A stretch of DNA of 64,000 bases, from NCBI GenBank assembly GCA_013398615.1, contig VZSR01001479.1, forward strand, positions 14,405,064 through 14,469,063, written 5' to 3'. The position numbers and the translations under genes were made by a program. A model generated the notes under the pieces. The model ran no database searches, was not told the origin of the DNA, and was given only the letters and a program-made list of their open reading frames with translations. This DNA comes from Brachypodius melanocephalos. Taxonomy: Eukaryota; Chordata; Aves; Passeriformes; Pycnonotidae. Position 1 is the stretch's first letter; each line of letters begins with the position of its first letter. Below are positions 26,224-41,300 of the stretch, one piece after another.

Positions 26224-26365
26224 ATGGCCCATGGCAGCGCGGCGGTCATGCTGAAGTGCGTGGTGGTGGGGGACGGCGCCGTGGGCAAGACGTGCCTGCT
26301 GATGAGCTACGCCAACGACGCCTTCCCCGAGGAGTACGTGCCCACCGTCTTCGACCACTACGCAG
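26224..26365 (+). CDS. RHOQ: RHOQ coding exon 1
   Basis: Encodes residues 1-47 and the first base of V48, including the P-loop and switch I. It ends GCAG|GTGAGC. The 5' UTR extends to the left. Confidence 0.97.
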
Positions 26366-29300
26366 GTGAGCGGGCGGGGGACCCCGCTAGCGCCGGAGGC
26401 GGCCGCCGCTCTCTCCCCTCCGTCCTCTCTCAATCCCCTGGCCTTGCCCTGCCGGGGGGGCTGGCAGAGGGGTCGGCCGGGCTTGCCCCCCCCTCACTCT
26501 CTGTGTTTCTCCCCCCTCGCAGTCAGCGTTACCGTCGGGGGCAAGCAGTACCTGCTGGGGCTGTACGACACCGCCGGCCAGGTGAGTGCCGAGCGCTGCC
26601 CGCGGACCCTCGGCCCCGACCCCCGCCCGGCGGCGGTCCCGGCGCTGAAGTTATTCGCGGGGCTGTGGTCCGGGCTGGGCGGTTCAGAGGCGGGTTGGCG
26701 GGGGTGGGGGGCGATTGATAAAACCCGGCTTTAAAAGAAAACCATCGATCCAACCTCTATTCCCGAGAGCGGGCAGGCGGAGACGGGCTTTATTTTTAGC
26801 GGTGCTGGGGCCGAGGCGCCACGGCATCGCCCGGCGATGGGGTGGGGGGGATGCCCGGCGACTGCGGGGCAGTGCTCCGGGCCGGGCATCGCCACCGGCC
26901 AGACCCCCTTCCCCGGGCTGCCGACCGTCTCGCCGGCCTTCAGGTGAGGAAATGTGCCCTGTTCAGCACAGAGGGCACACGCTGCCTCAGCCGCCTCAGG
27001 TCGGATGGAGAGCCAGGCTGCCGCAGCTTGCCTTGCTTGTGGTTTACAGCAGTTCTGTTCAAACTAAAGGTGGAAAATAATAACATGTAATTCTCAGCCA
27101 CTGCCTTTAAGATAACCTAAGTTTCTTTTGCTTTCCCTGACAACTCAAGTGATTCATTTGGTTAAGATTATCACAGCCAGTTGTGAAAGATGCTGTGAGG
27201 TCAGCATGGCTCTTAGTTAACTTTAATGATGGATAGAACATTGGATGTTTGGAGAAGTCACTGGTATAGTGGTTTCTAAAGGGCTCCATGAGTCAAGTCA
27301 TCTCTTCTTTAGCTTAACTTGCATGGCACCAGCCATGGGCCAAACATGGGCTCCAGGGTTAGAGTACTTTCTGGGGTTCCCTTATTTGAAACAATTTGTA
27401 AAGGGCCTGACCCCATCTCAGAAGGAGGTGCAGAGCATATATGGAAAAGCAGCATGGGTTTCTGTAAAGTTGTGTATTCCCTGTACTAAAACTTCTTGCA
27501 GTGTGAGCATGTGCTTTGGTCTCACATGACCTCAGACATGCTTCCTTGTTGTAAAGAGCAACTCGTAAGACAATCTCACTGAACTGGCATTGAGTTAAGC
27601 TGTAATTTTTAACCATGTTGTTCCTATACTTAATTGAACAACTGCTGCCTGAATTAGTGTACCTTTTTAGATCTGCATACAGTTTTGAGTTAGGGAATCA
27701 GCATTTAACCAGTCTTATATCTTTGTTAGGCCTGAAATCTGTAAAAAAATTAATCCTGCGAGAACTGTAGGAAACAGCACCATTTCCAGAAAGCTGATAC
27801 CCTGAAGGGTGAGACTCTTCCCACAAAGACTGACTTCATGCTTGTCATCTTACTGACGTAAACACAAAGTAGTCAAATTTATGCCAGCTAAGTGCATTTC
27901 TTATTACTATCATAGTCCTGTTTTTGAATAGTAATTGGTTCAGAACACGGCTTTAAAATGTTGCTTAAGTAGGTTGCAAAGTGAGGATCTAGTGCTCAGA
28001 CAAAGCATTTGGTTAGTGTGCAACTAATTTTTTTTTTAATAATGTGTGAAAGCAAGCCTAGCACTTTTATACATATGCACAGTTTATTTGGGGATGCTGT
28101 CTCAAACTGCTTGTGCTTGCCTTGTTGCTATTAATGTGAGTATGTGTTGTTAGCTCTTTGTAACCTTAACTAAGGTGGTAGCTTTGTGGTACCCCACTCT
28201 GCCTGAATGTGCTGAGTGCAAGCACAGGTGACTTTTGGCCTCCTCAAAAGTCAGTAGGGTAAACTGGCCAGTTTATAACAAACAGTAAATGAAGGTGTTC
28301 CTGTTATACTAAGAAAAATTTTTCAGTGTGAAGCTGTACATAGAGAAAGTTGAGGTAAGGTTTTTTTTCCAATTTCTGAAAAGCTGAACTCTTAATTTTA
28401 AATTCCAGGGCAGTTTTTAAGGCACCTAGAAATAGATCTTGCTGGCCTGATTTGGAGGACCCTCAGTTCACACAGGGTTTTTTAATGAGGCTACCTTTAC
28501 AGATATATCTGGTCTTGGCAAAACTCCCCTTTTAGCCAGACCTGTGGTACTAATAAAATCTTTACCAGCTTCAGCATGTTTGGGGAACTGGTGGACATCA
28601 GAGATTTCCCATGGGAGCCCTGTCCCAACATCCAGTACAACTAAAGAAGGGAGTCTCTATCAAGATGCCAGTCCAGCAATTTCATTCAGTTAAAAGCTGC
28701 TTTGTCAGAGCAGCTGACAAGTCAGTCTTCCCAAAGCTGTGCAATAACAGAAAGCTTACATTAAAGCTTAAATATATACAGTAAAGAGCAGAAAAGACAT
28801 GAGCTGATGATGTCTTCTCTGTGTTGAGGAAACAGCATGCTGTACCTGGTACATGCCTGCTGCTTCCACAGACTTCCATATGGATCAGATACATTGCTGC
28901 CCAAAGTTGGGATTTCTATGCCAGCATACATCAGTGCTTTTGTCTCTAATTCTGTCACCCCCAAATAATTTTACTGTAAAATGTTGTATCATTTTTTAAA
29001 ACTTGGCTGTGGGTGATCACTCTGGTTTCTAAGCAGTTCACAATCATCAGCATGTTTATACTTCCAGTTCTGAACAAAGTAAATAGGTACAATCTACAGA
29101 TCTCAGTTCAGGGGGAAGAGGAGTGAAGGGGGTTAATGAAAGTTCAGATAGTGACTTCAAATCCATGTAGAAAGCCTATAGCAGAAGAAAGATTAAAGAC
29201 AAGATTTTGATTCATAGCTGGTGCACGCAGGCTCATCACCCTGAAATGCTGGCTTATCAGTGTGTGGGTCTCTTTAACTTGCGTGGTTATGTATTTAGCA

Positions 29301-32300
29301 ACTTGTGACAGACTGTGCTTTGGCAGAGGAGTTGCAAGCTTTTGAGTTCATCCAGTACTCGTTTCTAGCTCGCTTCCTCACAACACACACAAGATCACAT
29401 GTAGTAACTATAACGATGACATAAGGCCTCATTATCTTCATGAGTTTAAAGTACGTTGAAAATAAATCCATTAAAATCACTTTTTTTCCCCTGGTAATAT
29501 ATATAGCAAGGAAAAATGCCACTAGTGGTTCTCAAAGTTCAGTTTATACACAGGTCTTTGGGTGTGTGTGAGTTCAAGAAGGCTTTTCTCTGGCTGAAAA
29601 TACTGAGGTCCTGGTTCAGCAGAAAATAGCCAGTACAGCTGCTGGGCTGTGGAGGCTCTGAGAGCCCATTTGGGTTTGCAGCTGTGGAGGCAGCCTCCCG
29701 TGTCAGGGAGGCACCCAGGAATTTAGTGCCATTCCTCCAGCAATTCCTCCCAGAGGTGGAGCAAGCAGCTCCTCTTAGCCTTGCTGCATGCACTGGGTGG
29801 GTTTAGAGCAGGTTGTGGTTTCCCCAGGGGATGGGAACCGTGGAACATACCTGCGTTGAAGACTCATCAATGCACTGAAGTTTCAACATGAGGTGCTTGT
29901 GATACTGATGCTTGGATGCCTCTGGCTCTTCTGGGAGCAGCCTCTTCTGGGAGACTGTGTGTCAGTACTGCTCTTCATTGAACAGGGGTACATGGCAAAA
30001 TCAGCTTGGGAAGAGAACCATGGCTTCATCAGGGGTCTGTTAAGATCACCATGTTGGAGTGGTTTTTAACTGCTGGGAAGTGATTATCATTTTACTCTTC
30101 CATTATATCACTAGTAATACTGCCAGCTCTCAAGATGTTAACATTTTTGGAGGAATGTCTGCAAGCACCAACAAAAAGTGCCACATGTCCCCTTGCCATG
30201 TCCCAGGTGGTCAGAATATGCACAGGAGTTGCCTTTTGGGGGTTTTGCTCTATATTGCAAGCTGTTGTTTAAAATGGCAGTTGGAGTCCATCCTTCTGCC
30301 AGTTCCTTTTGCTGTAGGATTTTAGTTAATGGTGTCCCTTTCTTCCAGTGTGTGCTTCCCCAAATACAGGGGGAAGTCTCGCTCTGCTCCTGTGTCTTTC
30401 CTGTAAAGTTTGGTTGGGACCTAGAGGAAGGATGGGGGAGGCTGCAGTAGCAGAGCCTTTACTGCTTGTGTTGGTCTGGGAAGAGAGATGCTGAGGCATG
30501 GCATGGCTGCTTGGTGCAGATTTGGCACCAAGCCAGCATCTGGGCAATGCAGAGCAGGGTATGGTGAATCTTACTATGGTGCAGTGCCTCATAATAACAT
30601 TTATATCCTTCAGCATCACTTACTGTTGGTACTGGTGGGGCCCGGTTGGACAAAGCTGGGGTGAACTGCATTCCTTGGCTTTCTGCCTTTGTATCTCTGC
30701 CTTAAATGCCCTAATACAGGGTCTGATACAATTAAGCTCGTGGTACCTTCTCACCTGTCACCAGAACAGTACTACAAAACATGGAATTCACAAGCACAGA
30801 ACAAACCACTTCTCTGCATGTCTCAGCTCAGATGGTCACACTAGTTGCAGCTACAGCCCTCTTAATTCAGATACACTGATTTTTTGGTTGTAACAGAAGT
30901 CCTGATGCTAAAGCAATTTTATGTTAAAGTTGGTCAATCTGCTGAAGTGTATAAAACTAACTCACTTATTAGGGAGAGGAGTGTCTGCATTAAGGAGAGG
31001 TGTAAAAACAAACGGTTACAAATGTGAAGGTATCTGTGCCTGAGCTGTGGTTATTAAAATAGATGGTCCCCAAACCTGTGGTGGTTGCTACAATTAAATA
31101 GCAGAAATCTTTATACTCCTTGCTGGCTCTTTGTCTTGGCTTTGGTAGATAGCCCTGGTCTAGCCCTAGGTACAACTCCAGTGTCTTACTGAGAAGAGAG
31201 GCAGCTGCTGCTCTGTTGTGAAATAGAAATGGCCCTCCTCAGAGCACACTGCTTCTTCTGAGTTGCCCCTACCAGGCAGCCGTAGCTCCAAATGTCAGCC
31301 TGGAGTGAAGCAGTCTCACACAATGCAAAGCTTGCAGAGGTGTAAACACCGAGACCTCCAACATGATTTTGGCAGATCTAAACTTGAAATGTTAGCAACT
31401 AACATCCTGTCCCCTTTCTGCCCCCCCTGTGCCTCCCTCCTCCCACATGCATTTTCCCTCACTCCCTTTACATGTCCCAGCCGAGCTGGCAGCTGGCACT
31501 GGGAGGCTGTGAGTTCATGAGCTCACTCCTAGCCCAGCTTGCTGGCCTATGAATAGCTCAGCCTCTGCTGAAGCTGCTCTGTGCCTCAGGATGTTGCCAG
31601 CCACGTAGATATAACAACTGGATGTATGCAGATAAAATAAAAACATGCCTAGATTCTCCCTTTGGAATTTAAGTTTTTCAGTGTAAGAGGAGGTAAAGTG
31701 CCTGAGCTAACAACCTCTGTTTAGAGCTCTCTAGATAAGGGTTTAAGTAAAGCCAACCTCCCTCTTTAAAAGGAAAAGGACTTATACCTTCAGATTGATT
31801 ATTAAAAATGGCCTTGCCACAATAATACTCTCAGTGCAAAGCCTGCATCTAAACGCCTCCTCACAAGCTGTGACTCATGCTTTGAAAGCACAGTAGCTTT
31901 CCTAGAAGGATAGGTGAGTACTGTTCTCACCAGATGGGGAGTTGCAGAATGGGAGATGGTGTTCTGAGTTCCCAGAAGCATTCACTACATAGATGTTGTT
32001 ACATCTAGTTACATTTCATTTTCAGAGTGCCGAAAGCCCCACAGTACTTCTGAATAGCAACACTGGGTTATGTTAAAATCAAATCTAAGGGATGCATTTG
32101 AAAATGTAGATTCAGAATATCTTTGCCACATTAACATTTGAATTTCTAACAAAACTGCTCCTCCTCTAATGAGAAAAAATGCAAAATAAGGACACAGAGG
32201 AGAAGAACCATGTCTTTTTACGGCTCTGTTCTGTGGTTCGCTAAGCAGTCTGTTTGAATTAGTGATTGGATGAGTTAAGAAAAACGTCTGAATGCTACGT

Positions 32301-35300
32301 GACACTTTCAGCAGTTCTGAAGAGGTTGTGTCATTTGACACTTTACAGTTACTGTCTCCAGTCTGTTTTAATCCTGCTCCATGCTGCATCTGTGCTGTGG
32401 CACGTGTGCAATAATTCTTTGCTATGCCAGGCACTCACTGGTGTGCACATAAAAATGCAGGTGGCAGCATTATTCTCCAGAGCAAAGCAACATCTGTCAG
32501 CATCCTAGGTGAGTATATTGCTTCACATGAATAAAACACAGATTTAGAGTACCTGAGGCAGCTTGTGCTCTAAATTAGATGTAGTCACGAATGCTTTAAG
32601 ATTATCATTAGGAGTTAATGCTAGTTCCTTGTTGGTTTGATTTTCAGTTGGGATTCAGTGTTGGAGTCAATAAGGGATGGATGCCAGGTGTGACGTGGGA
32701 TGTCATCTTTAGTTATGACCAACAGATAGGCCAGCCACAGGCAGTGAGATGGCTTACAAATTCCTCACTTCAGAAAAATTGCCTACTGCTTTTCTTTCAA
32801 TTGCCTCAACATCTGCTGAGTGTTTTACCACATTCTTCAATGGAAGCTGTTAACCCTAGCAAATGGGATTTGATATAAAACAAGATGCAGAAGACTCTTA
32901 GGAACTCCTTTAATTCCAGAAACTCTCACTGTGATGTGTTCATTCAAGGTGCACATCATGGCCCTGGCACTCCCTGAGAAGTTGTGTGATGGGAGCTAAT
33001 CTTGAGGAGGCAGTAAAGCTGTAATCTTCTATGTGTTCCTTGACACTGGACTGAAGAATGTGCTTTTGGGGTTTATTTGTAAAAGGTGAAAGGGAATGGG
33101 ACACTTAACTGATCAGTCTTGTTTGTCTGTTCAGTCTTTATACAGGTTGCAAATGAAAAGATATGTCAGATATGATATGGATTACTGTATTAAACCAATT
33201 CTATTCTGTAGGCTGTTTTGCCTGTGAGAACAGGTCATATTCTTCTGTGTAAATAAAGTCAGAGAACCCATCTTTCCAAAGAGCAGGTTCTGCAGAGGAT
33301 CTGTCCAGATCTCCCATGTCAGGGTGTATTTTATTTTTTAACTTTGATTTGCTATATCTGAAAGAACGGAAAATCCTGATTGTTCATGGCTGCAGACACA
33401 ACTGGGGTGAATTCCTTTCTCAGGGAAAATGGAAATCTAGTGTGGAAAGAATGCTGTTCATAAAGTCACTGACAGTGAGCAAGAAATGCACTGCAGGACT
33501 GAGATTTCCCAAGGGCAAGGAGTGAAAGGGTTTGTCCATGGCAACTACTCTGCCATTTCTTACGAGCTCGATAGTGGGTAGACAACAGGTTTAAGTGAAG
33601 ATGTTCAGGTGAAACTGTGCCTGCAGTCAATTAAATACCTGTTCGGTTGATACAGATGCTAAAATAATAACCCCTATAGAGAAAATTCAGAGACTTTCAC
33701 TTTTAGAAAACCAAGAAGAAATCAGTAAGTTGAAGTTCTCACAGTGATGGAGAGAAGGGAGTGTGCTATTGAGACCATCTAGGAAAGTAGCATCGCCACA
33801 TGGCAAGATGTAGCATTTGGACAGTACTGAATCCAATATAAAGGCTAGGATCAAATCTGATCACTTAAAGGCAATTTTGAGTATAATAAAAGAAATATTA
33901 TGCCCTTTCTGTCTCTAATGCTCTAAAATCCATCTTACTAGGCTCCATGTTCCAGCTAGTTATTTCTCTCTATCCAGAAAAGCTTTTCAGATATGTAAGC
34001 AGCTGCACAATTCTCAAATATGCCAGGAGGAAAGTTTTGTTATTAAAAGGTAATTCACAAACCCTGGGCTTTTTCAATGTATAATTCATATGTCCTTTGA
34101 ACAGTCCTCCTCACAGGAATTCAGAAATGGATTTAGATCAGTTTACTTCATTTTTAGAATACAATGGAAGAGCACTTACTCGGCATACTTGCAGCCTTTT
34201 CTATAAATTAAAAATAGATGCTGGGCTCAAACCAGCAGCTTTTTGCACTCTCTGGGAAACCTCTGCAAACAAACCACAACAGGAAAATTCTGCTTTCTTT
34301 AGCAATGCAAGCCATATCCTCAAAAGAGACAGGCCTGTAGTGCACTTTTCCCCTGCAGCCAGGGAATAATCACTGCATCTTTCTTGGTTTGTGTGTTCAA
34401 AAGCTAGGGGCTACAGATGTAGGTAGCTGAAAAAATCAAAAGCACTCATCAGCATAGCAGTGCTTGGGTTGCAGGATTGGATGAGCAGACGTTTTATGGC
34501 AATGCACTGTCAGTCCAAATTGCAGCTTTATGCCAAATAGTCCTGCATTAGTGGTGCCTTGTGAGTGGCAGTGCCAGGAAACCAGCATCCTGGGGGACGC
34601 TCCACACTCCTTCCTTGCAAAGGGTTACAGTGTTACACAGCCCAGACTGAAAAATTTGAAGTGCTTTTTCACCAGGGAAGCAATTTGTGCTTGGCATGGG
34701 GCAGTACAGGCCACTTCCCTCTCTCCTCCCCCACCAAGCATCTCCTAGAATCAGAAACCACAGGGTGAATCAGCGGAGTGAAGTCTGTTTCCTGGTGTGC
34801 TTTTGGAGTAAGCAGTTGCTTTCAAAACCTTCCAATAGAGGCTTTGCCTGGTGCTTATGGCAAAGTTGCAGATCAGCCTTTAATTCCAAACAGTTTGGGG
34901 GAGATGGTGAGATATGTCCAGTGGTAGCTGTGACTTTACTAAGTCCATATGTTATGTATATCAGTCATTATGGTTCACTTGTTATGTTTTCCAAAATATT
35001 ACAGGGAACCTTCTAAAACAGAAACTTATTTTCAGGGAGGAAAACTGAAAATGCAGTCTTGAAGGACAGCTTTGAAATGCATTTCAAAAATTGAAATACG
35101 GAAATTCATAATGAGAGAGGACTTGTGACTCTTGTTACTATGAAGTGGTTAAAACTTTGGCTTTTACCTTGGGATTTTACTCTGCAAAACTCTGCCTCAC
35201 CAAGCCCTTCTGAGCAGTAGTGATTACCCTTTGCTGCATGAAGGTTGGATTCCTCTAGCAACTCTGCCTGATGTCTATTTTTGGCTTCCCCTCTAAAAAC

Positions 35301-38300
35301 AGATGGTTGGGAGTGAGAACCTCTTCTTACGATTGCTGTTGTAAGCTGTGAAAGCAACAGATGGTTGCTAACACAGAGATCACAAAACACAGAGGTTTTG
35401 AGCTCCAGTTTTTCTTCCAGTGGTGCAAGCTTTATTTTGTTTCCACTCATCCACTTTATACCTCTTGGAACAGAAATAGGTTTATCAAGGATATGTCAGT
35501 ATAACAACTGAAGATGCATTGTTAAAATGTCATTCCTAAGCTGCAAAACACATACAATAATTCATTACTTTGGTTCTGTCAGAACATGACACATCTTAGG
35601 TCCCTGTGCCAGTGTTAATGACATACCAGAATTGGGTTTTTCCTATTTTCTTAAAAAATAGTAGCAAGGAAACAAAAATCAACCAGCCAGATCCAGGTTA
35701 ACATTATCTTCACAACTTGCAATGGCAGATCTAGAGGCGTGGACTTCCTCAAAGGTCTTGGTCAAGGTGCGGGAAGGTATTGGTTGCAAAGGACTAATTG
35801 CCTTTCATCTTTCCAAAGCGGACAGAGAGACCCTAATACCAATCCACATGAGCAGGAGGCCTGTGGTCTCAGACTACTGACAGAGGGCTAAGGACCTCTG
35901 TGTCCATCACTTCAGCTCAAGCTGGGAGGAGAGGGATACCATAAATCGGGGGAGCTACAAGGTCTCTGGTACAACAACCTCTGTCTGCACCTCGCACTTC
36001 AGTGTTCTAATAAATATAAGGAAATAGGGCTTTTTGTGAGTCAAGAAGGCTGTCCAGAAATTATTATAATCCATTTTGTCTGAGTTTATTTTTTTAAAAT
36101 ATGCCACTGCACATAAGCTGTGTACATCAAAGGCTTTTGGAGTGCTTTGCAAAGACTAATGCATTATTAAGCTAGCAAACCCCTACAGATGGGAAGATGC
36201 AAATAGACAGAGGACTCAGGACTACATACTGTGTCAGTGGCAGAATTTGGAATAGTTTGTGTGGTTTTAACTGTGTCTCAACTGATATCCATAGAACTGG
36301 GCAAAAGTATTAGTTCAAAATCAAATGCATGACTTGAAATGGGACACTGTGTTCGCTTTTGGTCTGAGCAAACCCATGAAATGAAGAATATAATAAATGC
36401 TGTGGAATTGCAATACTGTTCTTCAGTCTGCATACAAAAAGCTTTTCAAGACCTCTGCTTCTGAACAGGTACATGTTGGAAATAGCCAGATTTTGGACAT
36501 GTTAGACAAAATCCACTTCACTATCCAAAATACGGTATTCAAGCACAAGGCAGCAGAAAATCTCAGGCAGATTATTAGGTACTGTAACATGGAAAAGGAG
36601 ACATAAAGGATAGATTTTAAGGAACTGAGATAAAGGCAATGCTAGACATACCTTCAGCCTACCATAAGAAGACATGGTAATTTAAAAGTCTGGATTTCCA
36701 TTCTCCACTCTAACAACAAAAGCTCCCATTTGTAGTTGAGAAGCCAAGTTCTTAGTTCCTTCATCTCATCTCCTTTTTCATGTCTGTTGTGTACTGGCAG
36801 CTGTCCTGGGTTTCCACAGGGATACTAGGGAAATGATGAACAGCCCTGCTGCAGTGTCATGTCTTTTAGAGGGATCACAGTTCCACAGAACATTAATTAA
36901 GTCAACATTCTTGTGTCCAATTTTGTTTGAAGTTATTACAGCCCTCGTATTTTCTCGTATTCACCTGCTTCAGCAAACAATTTTTTTTAAAACTCTGGAG
37001 TATGTTGGAGAATGAGCTGTTTCACTATTATAGCCTGGAGTTTTTGAGAATTATACTATTTCAATCCTTAGGAGCTTTCTTGCCCATCTTACTCACATTC
37101 TTAAAATATTCCTGCTAATATCCTTAAATATTTTTAAAGCCTAAATATATATGCAGTGCCTCCCCCAATCAGATTGTCTAATTAGTCTAATTGCTGTATA
37201 ATGTGGTGTGTACATGCACTCAAATTGGAATTTATGTTGACTGGCTAGTATAATCAATTTTGCTGTTGCATTTAATTTTAGAATAAACCACATTTATTTC
37301 CCTTACACTAGATTCAGGAAATAAATTATAGTTGAAGCTATAAGACTTTTCCAGGCTTCTCTAATATCCAATCAAAATTAATTTGGTATTTCAGATCCTT
37401 GTAGAAAATACGTTGGCCCAATACATCAGAGAAAGTTTACAGGTTTTATTGCTGTTTTTGAGGGGCTGTTGGGAGGCAGGAGTCTTTAAGCACAGATGGC
37501 CTACTAGATGCTGACAAAAATTAAGCAGGGTTTCTCCCAGAAGGACTCAGGACCAGTCCAATCATGTGGTGGGAGGCTTTGTTAGAACTACTCTCACTAT
37601 TAGTATCAATGCAAACCTGATGTTCAGAGCACAGACAAGGTTTAAAGAAGAGCCTGAGTGCACAGACATGTTTCAAGCAGCAGGAGTGGTGGGTATAGCC
37701 AAATTCTCTGATAATTTAAGGAAGCTTAAATGCAGTGAAGCCACTGTAGCAAATACCACACACATCTTTGGCCAAGGTACATGATGTAACCAATCACATT
37801 GTACTTGCCTTCCACTTAACTTCTTAATTACACTGGATGGACCCTCAGTGTGCCCAGTGCAAGTGGGACAGGGTATAAATCAAAAGGCACATAAACAAAT
37901 GCAGGAGCAGGAAAGGAGTTCAGACCTGACACTGCCTTTAAAAAAATTATTAATATTTGCTGTGAATAAAAGGTCCATCTGTTATTTGAAATGGATTAAC
38001 TAAAGAGCTATTTTAAGGTTAATGGACTAACAGTAATTTCTGGTGACAGTGAAATGCTTTCTCCCTTCCAGCATTTAGTGTAGTATTCTAGTTATCCTAA
38101 TCCAGATGAGAGATTTTTAGAAAATGTAGAATATAGGGATGGCAGCTCTTCACTAGTAGGAACAAATTACAGCTTTTAACTAGATTTTTGTAAAACACAA
38201 CTTACTCACTAATACCTCACATACAACTTAGAGCTGAATTTGAGAGCAACTGACAGATTCACTGTGTGTTCCTTCATGCAGATTTTGTACTCCAGGGAAC

Positions 38301-41300
38301 AGAGTAATTTGTAGTTGGGAAGCTTCTTTTAGGATTTTCATCTCCACCCCAGGAAACAGAGTGCAACCCTGAGCAGGATCTAGCTGTATTCAGTAGTAGA
38401 AGTGAAACATAAAATACATGCCTAAAAAAACCCAACTGAATGTTAAAGAGTTTCAGCTTCCTGTGTTGATGTTTTGAAGTTATTTCTGCTTTCTATGATG
38501 AATGTCCACAGATTTGGAAAAGACAGGGTTACTGGTTTTTTCTTCTGAATCAGGGCAAGAGCCTGATTTGGCAGGGAAAAGGCCTGTCAAATGTTGTAGC
38601 TTCAAAGTGGTGTCAGTTACTGTGGCTGTGAAATTGGGAAGCCATGTCAACAATTAAGCATGCTCCAGCTAATTGACAAGCCTGTGCACAGAACTGGAGT
38701 GGATACTCAAAATGGCACAAGAGTGTGACAACTAATGATCACCTCCTTGCTACTGCAGAATTTCTGCCTGTGCTTGTCTTTCCTCCAGTTCATGATGAGA
38801 ATACCAGCTCTCTTCCCACAGCTGCTGGCTTCCAAATGGAAAGATGAGCCAAGCAGAAACTGTTCTGAGGAAGTTCTCACAGCTTTTCTAAAATTCTAAT
38901 GACCATGTTTAAAACCTAACAAATCAATGAAGGGCTTTTTTGAGGGTGTGACTATAGGTTAATAATCTGGTAATGTGGCTGTTGCCAAGGAAACAAAAAC
39001 TTGATTTTCTGGCTCATTTCAAACATGGACTTGAATTACATTTCTGTCTTTATGTTTAATGAACAAATCATTGCAATATTTGTGAGATTTAATTAAGATG
39101 GGGAGTTTACATGGGGAATAGGGAAACTGCTGCAGGAGCCCTAATAAACTGCTGTTTACTGTGGAAGGTGTAAATCCAGCATTTGTCAGTGTCTCTGCAA
39201 TGTGTGGACTCAGTGTTAGTATCTATGTTACAAAAACTACCAAAATTCCATGGTAGGAATGGTCAGGCATTGGTTCACTGCCAAAGACCAAAGGAAGCCT
39301 TGCAGAGAAAAGCTGGGACATGTTCCCTCTGGCTGTTAGCTAAAACACAGGGCAAAAATCCGCTTTTTCCCTTGCTAGGGAGAACTCTGATTTACAACAG
39401 GGGCAATGCTCCTAGGTACTTGTCTTGTCACAGTATTGTATACCCTGGCGGTAGGACTGCTGCCTTTAAATGCTGAGGCTTTCAATGTCTCAAATAATCT
39501 TTTCACACTAACTCTTCCCCTACACTCCAAACAAACAAACAAAGGCATTAATATTCCACTGAAAGTGTTCTCGATCCTGAATTTCTGTTCCATCTGATCC
39601 TTTGCTGGGCTTGCCAATAGAAAGCATAGTCTAGACAAAAGAGGTCCCTTCTGATCCTTCCTACTGCTCCAAACACTAGGAACAGGACCGTAAGGTTTCT
39701 AGGAGACAAACAAAATTCTAAGGAGGGCTTTAAGTATCACCTCTGTGTATGATCCAGAATAGAACATTTAAGTGCATCGAATAGCCTTAACTAGCCTAGC
39801 TTTGTATAACCTGGATGACTCTACAGCAGTCACACCTGCTCATTTCTCTGCAAATACTAATCTTTGATCTGCAAGTATGTTTGAACCATAAGCCTTTTGG
39901 TTTTTTCCTTAAGTAAAAACTTTTTGAATGGTAATCTTCTGTATATTCTCATAGAGAAGCAAGTTTCTATCAGTATTAACACATTTTTCAAAATACTTAT
40001 ATTCACATATAGTTATCTTCACATGTAGATTTTGCTCTAACAGTGACACTAACCTGGAATAGTTTTAAACATTCAGAAAGTTTGCCTCAACAACCTTCAT
40101 GAAATACAAATACAGTTTCTGAATATAACTGTTAAAATACAGGCAACAATTTAATATTGCAGATAACAGAATTTTTCTTCCTTAGGAAGACTATGATCGT
40201 CTGAGACCTTTATCTTACCCTATGACCGATGTCTTCCTTATCTGCTTCTCAGTGGTAAACCCTGCTTCATTTCAAAATGTGAAGGAAGAGTGGGTACCGG
40301 AGTTGAAGGAATATGCACCTAATGTTCCCTTTTTACTAGTAGGAACACAGGTATATTTGGTTCTGTTCTACTTTATTTAAACCATTAGGATCACTGTATG
40401 GTGCCTTTTCTCTGGGCTGGAAGTTCAGGCCTGACAGGACCCGAGCAGCATCTCCTTCTGCCTTTGGAGGAACAATCCTTACAGGTGGCAGAAAAACATA
40501 GATATGTGTTGTTCTCCAGTGACCCATCTCCATTTTGTTAAAAAAACTTATGTCCATTGTAAACGGGGTGGCAAGATGGGCTGCATGTCTCCCATGTGAC
40601 TTTCTAAAAAGTCATGGGATTTACAGAATAAAATTGTCTGCTCATGCCCATGTTACTTGGAATTACTTGGGTCTACAACTATTGGTCACATGCAATATTT
40701 GCTGAAGCAAAGGAAAAGGGAAGATGTGAGACAATTTCCTCATGCTTCTTGTGGGTAGTGGACTGGGCTTCATTTATGAAATGACCTATGTGTTGGTGTT
40801 ACCTTTGGGCAATCTTTCTGCCACTACATTTGGTATTCTAAGATGATGACATCTAATTGAAGCACTGAATTACAGAACGAATGCTTCTTCCTTCTGGATT
40901 AAAGAGTCACAGCTTAAATTTAGGGCTTTTGAATCAGCAATGGTCCACGATCTGAATCATGACATGACTCCATTTGTATAGGGATAATATTCCATTGAAT
41001 AATTCTCCTTTAAAAAGAGGGTATCATATTGCCTGCTGACTTTTGTTTAGAGAAAGTATTGCAGCATAACTTCAATCTTTCTTGCTAGATTGATCTCCGT
41101 GATGACCCAAAAACTCTGGCAAGACTGAATGATATGAAAGAGAAGCCCATATCTGTGGAGCAAGGACAGAAGTTAGCAAAAGAGGTAAACTGAATACTCC
41201 TAAATGCAACCAAGTAACAACAAAGAACAACAACAACAACAAAACACCCCTATTTCTACTTTATCCTCCTTTACCACTTTTTGCATATCTTTCAGCAGTC

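Larger units (their letters stand above)
25800..27000 (+). promoter_or_regulatory. RHOQ: RHOQ CpG-island promoter and 5' UTR region
   Basis: The sequence turns abruptly from AT-rich to extremely CpG-rich at about 25.8 kb and stays so through RHOQ exons 1-2 into the start of intron 2. There is no TATA box near the expected start, which suits a housekeeping-type CpG-island promoter. The transcription start cannot be fixed from sequence. The leader before the ATG carries several upstream ATGs (26,098, 26,164, 26,205) and G-runs near 26,103-26,135. Confidence 0.8.

Noticed and set aside
25738..26433. 231-codon minus-strand frame and several other long frames across the RHOQ CpG island
   Set aside because: They are shadows produced by GC-rich sequence opposite RHOQ exon 1, low in complexity and rich in R, A, P and G.
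30498..30893. 131-codon plus-strand frame with hydrophobic stretches in RHOQ intron 2
   Set aside because: Hydrophobicity comes from T-rich sequence, and there is no family resemblance or supporting signals.
32009..32434. 141-codon minus-strand frame in RHOQ intron 2
   Set aside because: No recognisable domain, no promoter or splice context. It is probably a chance open frame.
36330..36620. Stretch vaguely reminiscent of an old LINE reverse-transcriptase region
   Set aside because: Only a short phrase around ACTGTGTTCGCTTTTGG looked CR1-like. The rest did not follow, so no element is called.
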